From contig JAGFIS010000020.1 of NCBI GenBank assembly GCA_024103425.1, forward strand, positions 1-50,617: a stretch of 50,617 nt of DNA, written 5' to 3'. This stretch comes from Chitinophagaceae bacterium (GTDB taxonomy: Bacteria; Bacteroidota; Bacteroidia; Chitinophagales; Chitinophagaceae). The notes under the pieces are model-generated. The model ran no database searches and was not told where the DNA came from. It was given only the letters and a program-made list of their open reading frames with translations. Shown here piece after piece: positions 9,401 to 16,745 of this stretch. The position numbers and the translations under genes are program-made. Numbering within the stretch: the first letter of the stretch is position 1; each line of letters starts with the position of its first letter.

Positions 9401-10689
9401 GGATTCAATACAGTTCCTTCAGATTCGCCATCCATCTCCCATGGACTATAGCTTTCTGTGGGAGGAGTCCTCAGTTTTCGTGCCTGAGCATATTGAGCGG
9501 CATCCTCAACACAAGCGAAAACCATCTGAATCATCCGGCCATCCTGCAGAATTTTAGTATAGGTAACCGGATTATTTCCTTTACCCGCCTTACTCACATC
9601 CCAGCCCGCATTACCTTTTGAAGTTTTCTTTGTGGTATCTTTTCCTGCTTGAGCAATACTATTGGCAGAGTAGTCTGCTTGCACATTCTCACCAAATGTA
9701 GATCCCTGCGATTGTTTCAGTCCACCAGAATTAATTAGACCAGTCCGCGCCTTCCCGCCAAATGTAGATTGTTGTGATTGCCTCGGCTCTGCAGCATACA
9801 TTGCTAAATAAGATTCATACTCTGCAGCAGCACCGGCGTTCACAAAAACCATTTGCTCAATACTCCCATCAGGATTTAATACTCTCTGTGTTACAGGTCC
9901 GCAGTTCGTTTCATCTTCATCGTTATCATGTTTAGTAACATCTGATGAAGGAATCCATCTCACTTCCCTCTTTACAGATTGCTTTGAACTACTGTTTCCA
10001 AATGATTTTGTAATACCAATTCCCACACTCATCAACCTGACATCGCGATTTACCTTCATTGCCATATCAATACCACTTTTGGGATCTGTAATATCCACCG
10101 ACGACTTAGATTGCAAATAATTCCCCTCTATAAAAAATTGAAAAGACCTGAACAGTGGGTAGTTGATACTGACACTTCCGGCGAACCCGGGGGAAATATT
10201 CTCACCACTGCTCACAGATTTATAAACCGGAAAGGAAAATCCTTTCTGTGAAATATCAATCATACCCGGACTATTTATAAAGACCCCTCCCTGTAACTCA
10301 GCATTTACAAAAAGTTTATTTCCAAACCTGGCCGCAGGCCCTATCAGAAAATAATTATTCAAAGAATTACCCTTGGTAATAGATAAATCCTCAGGATGTA
10401 AGCCTCTCTCCTTTATAAAAGAATTGAGTGCACCGGTGTTCACCGTACCACTAATGGCACCGGTTGCTCCCGACAATCCGATGTTGCCAAAAAAATAACG
10501 TCCAAACACTTTTGTAGCGATACCCGTACCACGAAACATATTTGCTTCGTCGCTCTTCATGCCAAATGATGCTCCCGAGCTCGCACCGAACACCCAGGCG
10601 GGGCTTGTGCTTGGCTGAACTTGAGAACGAACAGATACTACTGAAATGCAGAGTGCAAACAAAAGGCTTGCAGTGTGAATAGCTTTCAT
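6406..10689 (-). CDS. Large secreted repeat protein with N-terminal barrel-like domain
   Basis: A 1,427-residue protein when started at the ATG at 10689, which gives a clean signal peptide (MKAIHTASLLFALCISVVSV, then RSQ); the 28 codons upstream are unlikely to be translated. Residues 25-235 resemble an outer-membrane barrel (alternating strands, FGRYFFGNIG, FFIEGNY, SVGIGITKSFG). Next come two copies of a D-G-x-I/M-x-Q-M-V-F motif, FG-rich repeats, and a ladder of NPLYE/NPMYE/NPLYG/NPLFG motifs. Two carboxypeptidase-regulatory-like beta-sandwiches (around PDSCGNFWFANVPEGDYVV and NGNGQFGFSGWGKGNYIITT) follow. After them are tandem repeats with DYNSSRSN and NDGTVSGRL, three GDPHE motifs, and a C-terminal charged coiled coil of about 110 residues. 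No catalytic site is visible. It is probably an envelope or surface protein, but its function is unknown. Confidence 0.8.
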   Translation of the reverse strand: MKAIHTASLLFALCISVVSVRSQVQPSTSPAWVFGASSGASFGMKSDEANMFRGTGIATKVFGRYFFGNIGLSGATGAISGTVNTGALNSFIKERGLHPEDLSITKGNSLNNYFLIGPAARFGNKLFVNAELQGGVFINSPGMIDISQKGFSFPVYKSVSSGENISPGFAGSVSINYPLFRSFQFFIEGNYLQSKSSVDITDPKSGIDMAMKVNRDVRLMSVGIGITKSFGNSSSKQSVKREVRWIPSSDVTKHDNDEDETNCGPVTQRVLNPDGSIEQMVFVNAGAAAEYESYLAMYAAEPRQSQQSTFGGKARTGLINSGGLKQSQGSTFGENVQADYSANSIAQAGKDTTKKTSKGNAGWDVSKAGKGNNPVTYTKILQDGRMIQMVFACVEDAAQYAQARKLRTPPTESYSPWEMDGESEGTVLNPIFESVNSTGGINGLNTMPSRLSKTPTTPRQTQGMDFGQKVAAGLQAGANAGVISGTIYWQPGNPTRIVTNEMASSGIEGAKPGETTLFARESGKGASQEMVINSSCKDCGITITGVKQTPDISQFTSQINPLYEDKGMSGVNPMYEASSIKGDNPLYGGNTSSGVNPLFGGKAMGKGNGLLCGSTSHFLVGLYDAVSGMQVARTTPDSCGNFWFANVPEGDYVVYVKGYALASRTYELSINKDGKYDVGGIMQAGNAQLMIAFQSLWNDSSSQNSKDIVSGGDPKNIEVIGGSQRVAGNPIPGLIVKGGKNPGPDRRTVMTNGNGQFGFSGWGKGNYIITTEIPFMVDQKAMVSVGKSVQQWGDPHENLNGKQVKGWDGSVKGNSITESQDYNSSRSNKVYFTINNNGGITGSVKAQDYNSSRSNTTASIIVIGNDGTVSGRLSEENFQKFKKSQEKNGNTSNSNKLYFTIDNDGNVTGSTKAQDYNSSRSNTRGIIIINNDGTVSGRLSEENLQKFKKSQEKNSNTSNSNKLYFTIDNDGNVTGSTKARDYNSSRSNTTASIIVVGNDGTVSGRLKEQDLKTFKTSREGNDSPDANKIFFTIGLDGILHTVWASQDYNSSRSNKCSGLTILDDGTVTGKLSEEDLKSFRIFQQNKTKSNNNSESKSPEKQSGQGYNSTSYNKANLTLSLEGVSVTGNALSMKLNPQEKVSSGSDKSYLIIGDDGSLSGKLNAQDFNTCRSNRERGQFARNSSYSNTASADKIFFRIGNDGSLTETLNVQNNNSGSGKADWSYLIINEDRTISGMVNAQDFNTCRSNRERGQFAKPTGDGNGGWGDPHETMNGRTASKADTGKISVTHHGDPHEYLNGKQVGPGKGNLTEILQAAAKDFAGYKTELDDLDKKLQADKNSPAVKVNEARFQIKNLKRAITDAENMMKSRTRDGGAAGDEDINYKMAVMDAQLDILRENLSGMDAKYSSVVNVLKTKHDTVKNSINNVR
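6929..7200 (-). repeat. Two 225-base-spaced copies of a DFNTCRSNRERGQFA-coding segment
   Basis: A near-identical stretch of about 45 bases, coding DFNTCRSNRERGQFA, begins at 6929 and again at 7154. The spacing is 225 bases (75 codons). It is a variant of the neighbouring DYNSSRSN repeat, with Cys in place of Ser. Confidence 0.75.
7531..8230 (-). repeat. Tandem 198-base (66-residue) repeats inside the large secreted protein
   Basis: The string GAACGGGATGAATT (coding NSSRS on the other strand) recurs starting at about 7531, 7729, 7927, 8128 and 8209. The intervals are 198, 198, 201 and 81 bases, all multiples of three. The units between 7729 and 8128 are almost identical at the DNA level, which suggests recent duplication. 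Each unit codes DYNSSRSN, a short strand, NDGTVSGRL, a helical SEE.LQKFKKSQEKN linker and a second strand, NKLYFTIDNDGNVTGS. Confidence 0.85.
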
Positions 10690-10880
10690 CTTAATGGGGG
10701 TTTTATTGATATCTAAAATAATAATATTAATAGAAAACGATAAAATCTTTACTTTATTTATAAGATAAAACATTAATTAGACTATTAAATTCATAAATTA
10801 TTGACAATCAAATAACAAGTATACTCATACCGGAAAGTCCATATGTACCTCGTCCGGGCCATTTGCACATACAATTTGCT

Positions 10881-10888
10881 TAGTTTTG
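10881..10888 (+). promoter_or_regulatory. Promoter -7 element of the GH3-family gene
   Basis: TAGTTTTG matches TAnnTTTG exactly and lies 27 bases before the ATG at 10916. Its final TTG coincides with a possible upstream TTG start at 10886, which rules that start out. A TTTG at 10862-10865 could be the -33 element, but the spacer is short (15 bases). Confidence 0.6.
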
Positions 10889-10915
10889 CAACCTGCATCA
10901 ACCAGCAAAAAAAGA

Positions 10916-12451
10916 ATGGCTCTTAAAGACATTAAGATACCTAAGTCGCTGCGTCGTATTTTGGATATTAAAGGCAATTCGTCTCCATGGCATCAACAGC
11001 GAAAGGTTCTTAAAAAATTGCTCAACAAAGCCCGTTTCACTCAATTCGGGCAGGAATATTTTTTCGATGAAATCCTCATGAGCCGTTATCCCGAAAAAGT
11101 ATTTCAGAAATACGTTCCGGTTTATAACTACGAAAAGATTTACAGCGAATGGTGGGTACATGCACGCGAAGGAAAGCCCGATGTATGCTGGCCGGGTACA
11201 ATCAAATTTTTTGCATTGAGCAGCGGTACCAGCGAGTCCAGCAGTAAATATATTCCCATCACCAAGGATATTATTAAGGCGAATACAAATACAAGTTTGA
11301 GACAACTATTCAGTCTTGTCGGTTATAACAACGTACCTAAGCAATATGTAGGGAAAAGCTGGCTGATGCTTGGCGGAAGCACCGAACTACAAAAAGGCCC
11401 TACTTACTTCGCCGGAGACCTCAGCGGCATCCAGGCTAAAAACATACCTTTCTGGTTTCAGGGGCTTTATAAACCCGGAAGAAAAATTGCCAAAGAAAAA
11501 GATTGGGGCAAGAAACTGGAGGAAATTGTAGGACAGGCTCCCAACTGGGATATTTCGTTTATCGTGGGTGTGCCGGCATGGGTACAGCTTTGTATGGAAA
11601 AAATCATAGAACGCTACAAGCTTAAAAACATCCACGAGGTATGGCCTAATCTGTCTTTCTATGTGCATGGCGGTGTAGCGCTCGAACCCTACAAATCAGG
11701 ATTTAATAAATTACTCGGCAAACCGATTACGTATATAGAAACCTATCTTGCCAGTGAAGGATTCCTGGCTTATCAGAGCAGACAGGATGCACAGGGAATG
11801 AAGCTGGTATTGAATAACAATATCTTTTTTGAATTTGTTCCCTTCGATTCGAACAACTTCGATACACAGGGCAATATTGTAGATAACCCGGAAACACTGT
11901 TGATACATCAGGTGAAAGAGCGTTGTGACTACGCTATTCTCATCAGTACAAACGCCGGTTGCTGGAGATATCTCATTGGTGATACCATTCAATTTGTCGA
12001 TCTGGAAAAACATGAAATCATCATCACCGGACGGACAAAACATTTCCTCAGTCTTGTAGGTGAGCACCTCAGTGTTGACAACATGAACAGAGCGATCAAG
12101 ATGGTATGCGAGGAACTCGACATCTCTATTGGGGAGTTTACCGTGACAGGTGAACCTTACGGCAACTTCTTCGCACATCACTGGTACATAGCCACCCAGG
12201 ATAATGTGAGCGCCGAAACACTTGGAGTCTTGATCGACAACAACCTCAAAGAACTAAATGACGATTATGCTGTGGAAAGAAAACATGCATTGCAAAAGGT
12301 AATTGTGGATGTAATCAAGGAAGACATTTTCCTTGAATTTATGAAGCTTAAAGGAAAAGTCGGCGGGCAACATAAATTCCCCCGTGTGATGAAGGGAACC
12401 GTCCTCGACGAGTGGCTGGCATTTTTGAAAACCGAAATGTCATCAAAATAA
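10916..12451 (+). CDS. GH3-family acyl-adenylate/amido synthetase
   Basis: A 511-residue protein of the GH3 auxin-responsive promoter family, part of the adenylate-forming enzyme superfamily. Plant members join amino acids to jasmonate or auxin; the role of bacterial members is largely unknown. Visible motifs are FFALSSGTSESSSKYIP (about residues 98-114 from this start; ATP-binding P-loop), YIETYLASEGFLAYQ near 275 (the Y-x-x-SEG adenylate motif) and WRYLIGDTIQFVD near 345 with the conserved Asp that holds ribose. HKFPRVMKGTVLDEW lies near the C terminus. ATG 10916 (MALKDIKIP) was preferred over the TTG at 10886, which sits inside the promoter. The neighbours give no clue to the acyl substrate. 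Confidence 0.9.
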   Translation: MALKDIKIPKSLRRILDIKGNSSPWHQQRKVLKKLLNKARFTQFGQEYFFDEILMSRYPEKVFQKYVPVYNYEKIYSEWWVHAREGKPDVCWPGTIKFFALSSGTSESSSKYIPITKDIIKANTNTSLRQLFSLVGYNNVPKQYVGKSWLMLGGSTELQKGPTYFAGDLSGIQAKNIPFWFQGLYKPGRKIAKEKDWGKKLEEIVGQAPNWDISFIVGVPAWVQLCMEKIIERYKLKNIHEVWPNLSFYVHGGVALEPYKSGFNKLLGKPITYIETYLASEGFLAYQSRQDAQGMKLVLNNNIFFEFVPFDSNNFDTQGNIVDNPETLLIHQVKERCDYAILISTNAGCWRYLIGDTIQFVDLEKHEIIITGRTKHFLSLVGEHLSVDNMNRAIKMVCEELDISIGEFTVTGEPYGNFFAHHWYIATQDNVSAETLGVLIDNNLKELNDDYAVERKHALQKVIVDVIKEDIFLEFMKLKGKVGGQHKFPRVMKGTVLDEWLAFLKTEMSSK

Positions 12452-12526
12452 TTGCACCATTGCACCTTATATCTTACCTTTCTGTTTTGTTTATAATCAT
12501 TGATTACCTTTTTTGAGAACAACTAA

Positions 12527-13171
12527 ATGACAACTGCCTTCGAAGCAATCGGTAAAGGTTTGGCCATGGGTATACTTCTGGCATTGTCAGTGGGGCCGGT
12601 AGTCTTCGCCGTTATCAAGCAAAGCCTTACCAACGGCCGCGAAGGTGGATTTAGCTTTATAGCAGGGGTGTGGTTCAGCGATATTCTTCTGATTGTTTTA
12701 TCAAATATTTTTTCTGAACTGCTCACCAGGTTGCTGGATTTTAAGCAGATCATAGGATTGGGCGGCAGCGGTTTATTGATTGCCATGGGGGTTTATTATC
12801 TCTTTTTCAAGAAGATAAATATCCACCCCGAGGATGTGTCATTGCCCGGCCTCAGAAGCTACGATCATGCAAAAATTGCCATACAGGGGTTTTTACTCAA
12901 TACACTTAATCCGGCTGTGATGATCTTCTGGCTCACTGCAGCCACAGCCATCTCAATCGGTCACTCCGCAAGAGACAGAGTTATCATCTTCGGTACGGCG
13001 ATTGGGTTCAATGTGATGATAGACATCGCTAAAGTAACCCTTGCCGGTAAGCTCAGAAAAAAATTGACCCTAAGAAACATCCGCCTGATTAACAAAATAT
13101 CCGGAATGATTTTTATTATTTTCGGTGCAGTACTTCTGGCCGGAGTTTTGTTTTTTATTAACCAGATATGA
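12527..13171 (+). CDS. LysE/RhtB-type exporter
   Basis: A 214-residue membrane protein of the LysE translocator superfamily, which exports amino acids or similar small solutes from the cytoplasm. The N-terminal block GKGLAMGILLALSVGPVVFA matches the family's G....l.l.PGP signature, with GP retained. It is followed by GGFSFIAGVWFSDILLIV and about six membrane helices. QGFLLNTLNPAVMIFW near residue 122 carries the typical N-x-x-NP motif. The substrate cannot be inferred. Its TGA overlaps the ATG of the next gene (ATGATG), so the two are translationally coupled. Confidence 0.88.
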   Translation: MTTAFEAIGKGLAMGILLALSVGPVVFAVIKQSLTNGREGGFSFIAGVWFSDILLIVLSNIFSELLTRLLDFKQIIGLGGSGLLIAMGVYYLFFKKINIHPEDVSLPGLRSYDHAKIAIQGFLLNTLNPAVMIFWLTAATAISIGHSARDRVIIFGTAIGFNVMIDIAKVTLAGKLRKKLTLRNIRLINKISGMIFIIFGAVLLAGVLFFINQI

Positions 13172-13719
13172 TGCGTAGAATCACGATAATATTTATCACC
13201 CTGATGATACCGGCTCTGTTGTCAGCGCAGGGAGAGATGCTGGTTCTGCGGAAAAAGGGAAAGGTTGAAAAAACATTCTTCAAAGGCAGTAACATCATCT
13301 TCAATGCGGGCTTCGGGATGATGCAGGGTAACATTTATGGATTCAGGAATGATTCTGTTTTCATTATATCTTACGATGTCCGGCCCGTAATGACAAGTCT
13401 TGGAATAACCGTTTATGATACTGTCAGTACGTATCTTAACAGCTTTTATTATAAAGACATCATTAAAATCGGCAGAGAGGAGAAAGGATGGAGCTGGAGT
13501 GCTTCCGGAGCTTCTCTCTTCGGTGGAGGCACACTTTTAACTCTTGGAGGCCTTGCCACCTGGATTTTTGCAAAAAAGGATACCCGCTATTATGCGAGGC
13601 CCGGTTTTGTTGCTGTATCAGCCGCTGCAGCAGGCGTAGGATACTTGCTGATGACAGGGAAAGGTAAAAAAATCATTATCGGCAATAAGTACACACTCGA
13701 ATACATAGATCCAAACTAA
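13168..13719 (+). CDS. Secreted or membrane-associated hypothetical protein
   Basis: A 183-residue protein that I do not recognise. It starts at the overlapping ATG at 13168; a second ATG follows directly. The signal peptide is MRRITIIFITLMIPALLSAQ, with cleavage likely after SAQ. The mature part begins with strands (MLVLRKKGKVEKTFFKGSNI, VFIISYDVRPVM), followed by a glycine/alanine-rich hydrophobic stretch (GASLFGGGTLLTLGGLATWIF and VAVSAAAAGVGYLLM, about residues 113-166), probably two membrane helices. It ends IIIGNKYTLEYIDPN. It lies between a LysE-type exporter and mtgA in a tight operon, which suggests an envelope role. Confidence 0.7.
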   Translation: MMRRITIIFITLMIPALLSAQGEMLVLRKKGKVEKTFFKGSNIIFNAGFGMMQGNIYGFRNDSVFIISYDVRPVMTSLGITVYDTVSTYLNSFYYKDIIKIGREEKGWSWSASGASLFGGGTLLTLGGLATWIFAKKDTRYYARPGFVAVSAAAAGVGYLLMTGKGKKIIIGNKYTLEYIDPN

Positions 13720-13733
13720 ACAACATAATCTCT

Positions 13734-14450
13734 TTGGGAATCACAGACGATAAGGAGAAAAAATCTTTTGGAAGACGTATGCTACGCTTTATCCTGAAGA
13801 CCATCCTGTATGGCTTCCTTTTATCTATTATCTATGTATTTTATTGTAAATGGTTCAATCCTCCGATTACCATAACACAGCTGTCGTCCGTATTGAGCGG
13901 GCATGGGCTTAACAGAAAATACATTCCGTATGGAGAAATGGGCAGGGATATCAAGCTGGCAGTGATTGCCGGCGAAGATCAGCTGTTCCCGGATCATGAT
14001 GGGTTTGACATCAAAAATATCAAAGCAGCCATTAAAGGTCATCAACAGGGAAAATCCTTGCGAGGTGCCAGTACTATCAGCCAGCAAACTGCTAAAAATG
14101 TATTTCTCTGGCAAGGGGGTGGGTGGTTCAGGAAAGGTCTGGAAGTGTACTTCACTTTTATGATAGAAAAAACCTGGGGTAAACAACGGATACTCGAAGT
14201 GTATCTGAATGTAGCCGAGATGGGGCCACACGTTTATGGTACAGAGGCCGCTGCTCTATATCATTATAAAAAAAGCTCAAAGAATTTAACCCGAACGGAG
14301 GCTGCGCGAATAGCAGCCTGTTTGCCCAACCCTGTTAAGTTTACAGTAAACCCGATGTCGAGACGCGTAGCATCCCGATATCCGTGGGTTTTAAGACAGA
14401 TGCATAACATTGAGGAAGATCCCGATATACAGGAACTTCTGAAGAACTAG
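13734..14450 (+). CDS. mtgA: Monofunctional biosynthetic peptidoglycan glycosyltransferase
   Basis: A 238-residue GT51 enzyme that polymerises lipid II into glycan strands at the outer face of the inner membrane. One N-terminal membrane helix (FILKTILYGFLLSIIYVFY, about residues 18-36) precedes the catalytic domain. All GT51 motifs are present: EDQLFPDHDGFD (catalytic Glu), GASTISQQTAKNVFLW, KQRILEVYLNVAEMG with the second Glu, and ARIAACLPNP. No transpeptidase domain follows, as expected for MtgA. The long frame starts at TTG 13734, 14 bases after the previous stop; ATG 13779 would remove 15 polar residues and keep the helix, so either start is possible. Its TAG overlaps the convergent stop of the UraD-like gene. 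Confidence 0.93.
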   Translation: MGITDDKEKKSFGRRMLRFILKTILYGFLLSIIYVFYCKWFNPPITITQLSSVLSGHGLNRKYIPYGEMGRDIKLAVIAGEDQLFPDHDGFDIKNIKAAIKGHQQGKSLRGASTISQQTAKNVFLWQGGGWFRKGLEVYFTFMIEKTWGKQRILEVYLNVAEMGPHVYGTEAAALYHYKKSSKNLTRTEAARIAACLPNPVKFTVNPMSRRVASRYPWVLRQMHNIEEDPDIQELLKN

Positions 14451-14944
14451 CTGAAAATTTTCTTTAGCCTGCGCTTGGTAATCTTATCGAGTTCAGCGGC
14501 AGCAATGTTTATTTCATCGCGTGGATCATTATCCAAGCGATCGGCTATTTCAGCAAGCAGCTGTTCTCCCGACTTACCCATTGCAAAGGAGATAAACATG
14601 TAGCCAAAGTTTTCTTCGTATTCTTCGTTGGCTGTTACCAGTTGTTCAATAACTTTTCTATCAGAACTCAATAATGCTGCTTGTTCTTTCTTCCCAAACT
14701 TAGGAGTATCCTCCCTGGCAAGGGCACTCTTGTCTCCTAATCGTGCAAGATTTTCAAAGGCCTCTAACCAGTCGGAGTGGTTACATTCATACCACTGTTC
14801 TTCGGCAAACTCCAGAAGATCATCCAGATTTTGAAACGGTATCAGGTGCAGCATAGCCTTAACCCATGCTTCCGACCCGCAACAGCCAAAAAGAATGGAT
14901 CGTTGTTCTTCCTCCGGGAGCTTATTAAATTGTTCAACTGTCAT
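14447..14944 (-). CDS. UraD-like (OHCU decarboxylase family) protein lacking the usual catalytic His
   Basis: A 165-residue all-helical protein of the OHCU decarboxylase (UraD) family, whose active members turn OHCU into (S)-allantoin in uric acid breakdown. Family landmarks are MTVEQFNKLPEEE at the start, DWLEAFENLARLGD near residue 58-71, KKEQAALLSS with the conserved Glu-Gln at 87-88, FGYMFISFAMGKS, and the C-terminal E..KI.KRRL helix. The usual HPRIG motif reads LARLG here (66-70), so the catalytic His is Leu and the Pro is Ala. Glu87 and the C-terminal Arg remain. It is encoded 27 bases downstream of an M20 hydrolase that has also lost active-site residues. It may be a non-enzymatic or altered-function relative. 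Confidence 0.8.
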   Translation of the reverse strand: MTVEQFNKLPEEEQRSILFGCCGSEAWVKAMLHLIPFQNLDDLLEFAEEQWYECNHSDWLEAFENLARLGDKSALAREDTPKFGKKEQAALLSSDRKVIEQLVTANEEYEENFGYMFISFAMGKSGEQLLAEIADRLDNDPRDEINIAAAELDKITKRRLKKIFS

Positions 14945-14971
14945 AATACCCTCTAAAATTACCGTCGATTG

Positions 14972-16201
14972 TCACAATTTCACCTGCTTTATAAATTCTT
15001 CAATTATATCAACAGCAAGCTCGATATCATCAGTGGATACCTCCTCGTGAGGGTTATAACTCAACCCTTGAGAGTCTCGTATAAGCATCACTGTCACCGG
15101 TGCTATTATAGAAATAATTGTCGCTTCAGTTGCCAAGCCACTGATGATGTTTAACGGTTTATATCCTTTAATTTCAATGGCTTGCCTAAGATACTGACTG
15201 AAAACCTCATCGCAGATGATAGGATTTGTTTCCTGTAATAACTTCCATTCAAAATAAATTCCACGTTTGTGGCAGATCTTCTCACAGATAGAATACAAGT
15301 CTTCATAGGCTTCGTTGAGCTTATCTTCATCTAGCCCGCGCATATCCAGTGAACAAGTCACCTGCGAAGGAATCATATTAGTTGCAGCATTGAGCACTTT
15401 GAGCCGACCGATAGTTGCCAGAATGCTGTTGCGGCCTTTGGAAGCGTAGTCTTCCACCTTCAGCACAAACTTAGCTGCTGCTCCCAGGGCATCTCTTCTT
15501 TCATCCATTGGCAACGAGCCTGCATGAGCCGCAACCCCTGTGAATTTTATATCGATTCTCTTGTGTCCTAAAATAGAATGTGCCAGCGCAACAGGCAAGT
15601 TTTTAGCCTGCAACTGATTACCGGGTTCAATATGGATATCCAGAAAGCCCAGCCATTTATCGGCCGGAATAAAATCTTTGCTGATGCGATCATAATCTGT
15701 ACCCAACTCTCTCAGTACCTCCTTCAGCGTGATTCCCTTTTCATCCTCTAAAAAAAGTAACTGGTCATCAAAAGTGCCGGTTAATGCCCTGCTTCCCAGG
15801 TGTGCTGAGTGAAAACGGACACCCTCGCCTTCACTGAATCCCACGATCTCCAAATTAAACGGAAGCTTATGACCCTGACGCTTTATGGAGGCCGCTGCAG
15901 TTATCGCCACTAATACGCCGAGGACCCCATTATACTTGCCCGAATTTTCTATTGTATCAAAATGAGAACCGATCACAAGTGTCTTTGCTTCCGGATCTTC
16001 TGTAGCAATTCTCCCTCTCACATTAGCAGCACTGTCAATCATGGTTTCGAGGCCTGCCTCTTCCATGAATTCTTTAATCTTCTTGGCTGCTTCAACAAAT
16101 GCAGGGGTTCCAAATTGCCGGCTTAGATTCTTCTTACTGTCTGTCAGCCGGGCAAGGCTATCAATTCTTTTTTGTACCAGTGTAGCTTTTGATAACGGCA
16201 A
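14972..16201 (-). CDS. M20-family amidohydrolase (allantoate amidohydrolase/carbamoylase type) with degenerate metal site
   Basis: A 409-residue protein with the full architecture of allantoate amidohydrolases and N-carbamoyl-L-amino-acid hydrolases, which use two metals. The catalytic domain is split around a dimerisation insert (about 212-330, including GVAAHAGSLPMDERRDAL). Metal ligands His80 (GSHFDT) and His190 (LDIHIE) are kept. The bridging Asp is Asn91 (GKYNGVLG), the usual EEEG is EGEG (Gly125), the SGAGHDA His is Thr358 (SGLATEA) and the final GISHNP His is Tyr382 (GLSYNP). I read the codons for 91 (AAT) and 125 (GGC) on the minus strand. The frame is intact, so this is a pseudoenzyme candidate rather than a pseudogene. 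It pairs with the UraD-like gene. Confidence 0.85.
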   Translation of the reverse strand: MPLSKATLVQKRIDSLARLTDSKKNLSRQFGTPAFVEAAKKIKEFMEEAGLETMIDSAANVRGRIATEDPEAKTLVIGSHFDTIENSGKYNGVLGVLVAITAAASIKRQGHKLPFNLEIVGFSEGEGVRFHSAHLGSRALTGTFDDQLLFLEDEKGITLKEVLRELGTDYDRISKDFIPADKWLGFLDIHIEPGNQLQAKNLPVALAHSILGHKRIDIKFTGVAAHAGSLPMDERRDALGAAAKFVLKVEDYASKGRNSILATIGRLKVLNAATNMIPSQVTCSLDMRGLDEDKLNEAYEDLYSICEKICHKRGIYFEWKLLQETNPIICDEVFSQYLRQAIEIKGYKPLNIISGLATEATIISIIAPVTVMLIRDSQGLSYNPHEEVSTDDIELAVDIIEEFIKQVKL

Positions 16202-16272
16202 AATTGTAAAATTTTAATCTCCGTAAATGGTTTGTAAATTCAGAACTATGAAAATATTACTTTTTATTTTTT

Positions 16273-16680
16273 TTATCCCTTCTTCTTATCAGCCACAAGT
16301 TCAATCAATACACCATTTGTACTCTTTGGATGCAGGAAGCATACCATTTTTCCGTCTGCTCCCGACACCGGTTCATCTTTCACAAATTGAAATCCCTGTT
16401 GTTTCAATCTCCGGATTTCAGACTCAATATCATCTACCTCAAAGGCTATATGGTGAATTCCTTCTCCTCTTTTGGCAATAAACTTACCCATGGTCCCCGC
16501 CTTGCGAGTATCCGCCACTAATTCGATTTTGCTTTCTCCAGTCCTGAAAAATGCGGTTTCCACTCCTTCTGTATCTACCCGCTCTTTCTTGTAACACGGC
16601 GTATTCAGCAACTTCTCGAACAGTGAAACTGACGCCTCAAGGTCACTCACTGCTATACCTATATGTTCAATCTTATTCAT
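16273..16680 (-). CDS. mce: Methylmalonyl-CoA epimerase
   Basis: A 135-residue VOC-fold enzyme that interconverts the (R) and (S) epimers of methylmalonyl-CoA, linking propionyl-CoA and succinyl-CoA metabolism. MNKIEHIGIAVSDLEAS carries the first metal-binding His (His7). GEGIHHIAFEVDDIE near residue 74 carries the His-His pair, and VLIELVAD near the C terminus carries the metal-binding Glu. The length is normal for the family. The mutase genes are not in the window. A stem-loop terminator ends 17 bases before the ATG, so the gene probably has its own promoter or depends on read-through from tal. Confidence 0.95.
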   Translation of the reverse strand: MNKIEHIGIAVSDLEASVSLFEKLLNTPCYKKERVDTEGVETAFFRTGESKIELVADTRKAGTMGKFIAKRGEGIHHIAFEVDDIESEIRRLKQQGFQFVKDEPVSGADGKMVCFLHPKSTNGVLIELVADKKKG

Positions 16681-16696
16681 TCAGAAAACCGGAATA

Positions 16697-16729
16697 AAAA
16701 AGGTTCGCTTAAAAATAACGAACCTTTTT
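16697..16729 (-). terminator. Intrinsic terminator after tal
   Basis: Perfect 11-base inverted repeat (AAAAAGGTTCG at 16697-16707, CGAACCTTTTT at 16719-16729) around an 11-base AT-rich loop. The stem ends in A/T runs, so it could work in both directions. It lies between the transaldolase stop and the mce start. Confidence 0.8.
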
Positions 16730-16745
16730 CGATAATCCTTTATAA

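Noticed and set aside
6406..10773. Start of the large repeat protein at 10773
   Set aside because: The 28 extra residues precede a perfect signal peptide that begins at 10689 and would block it.
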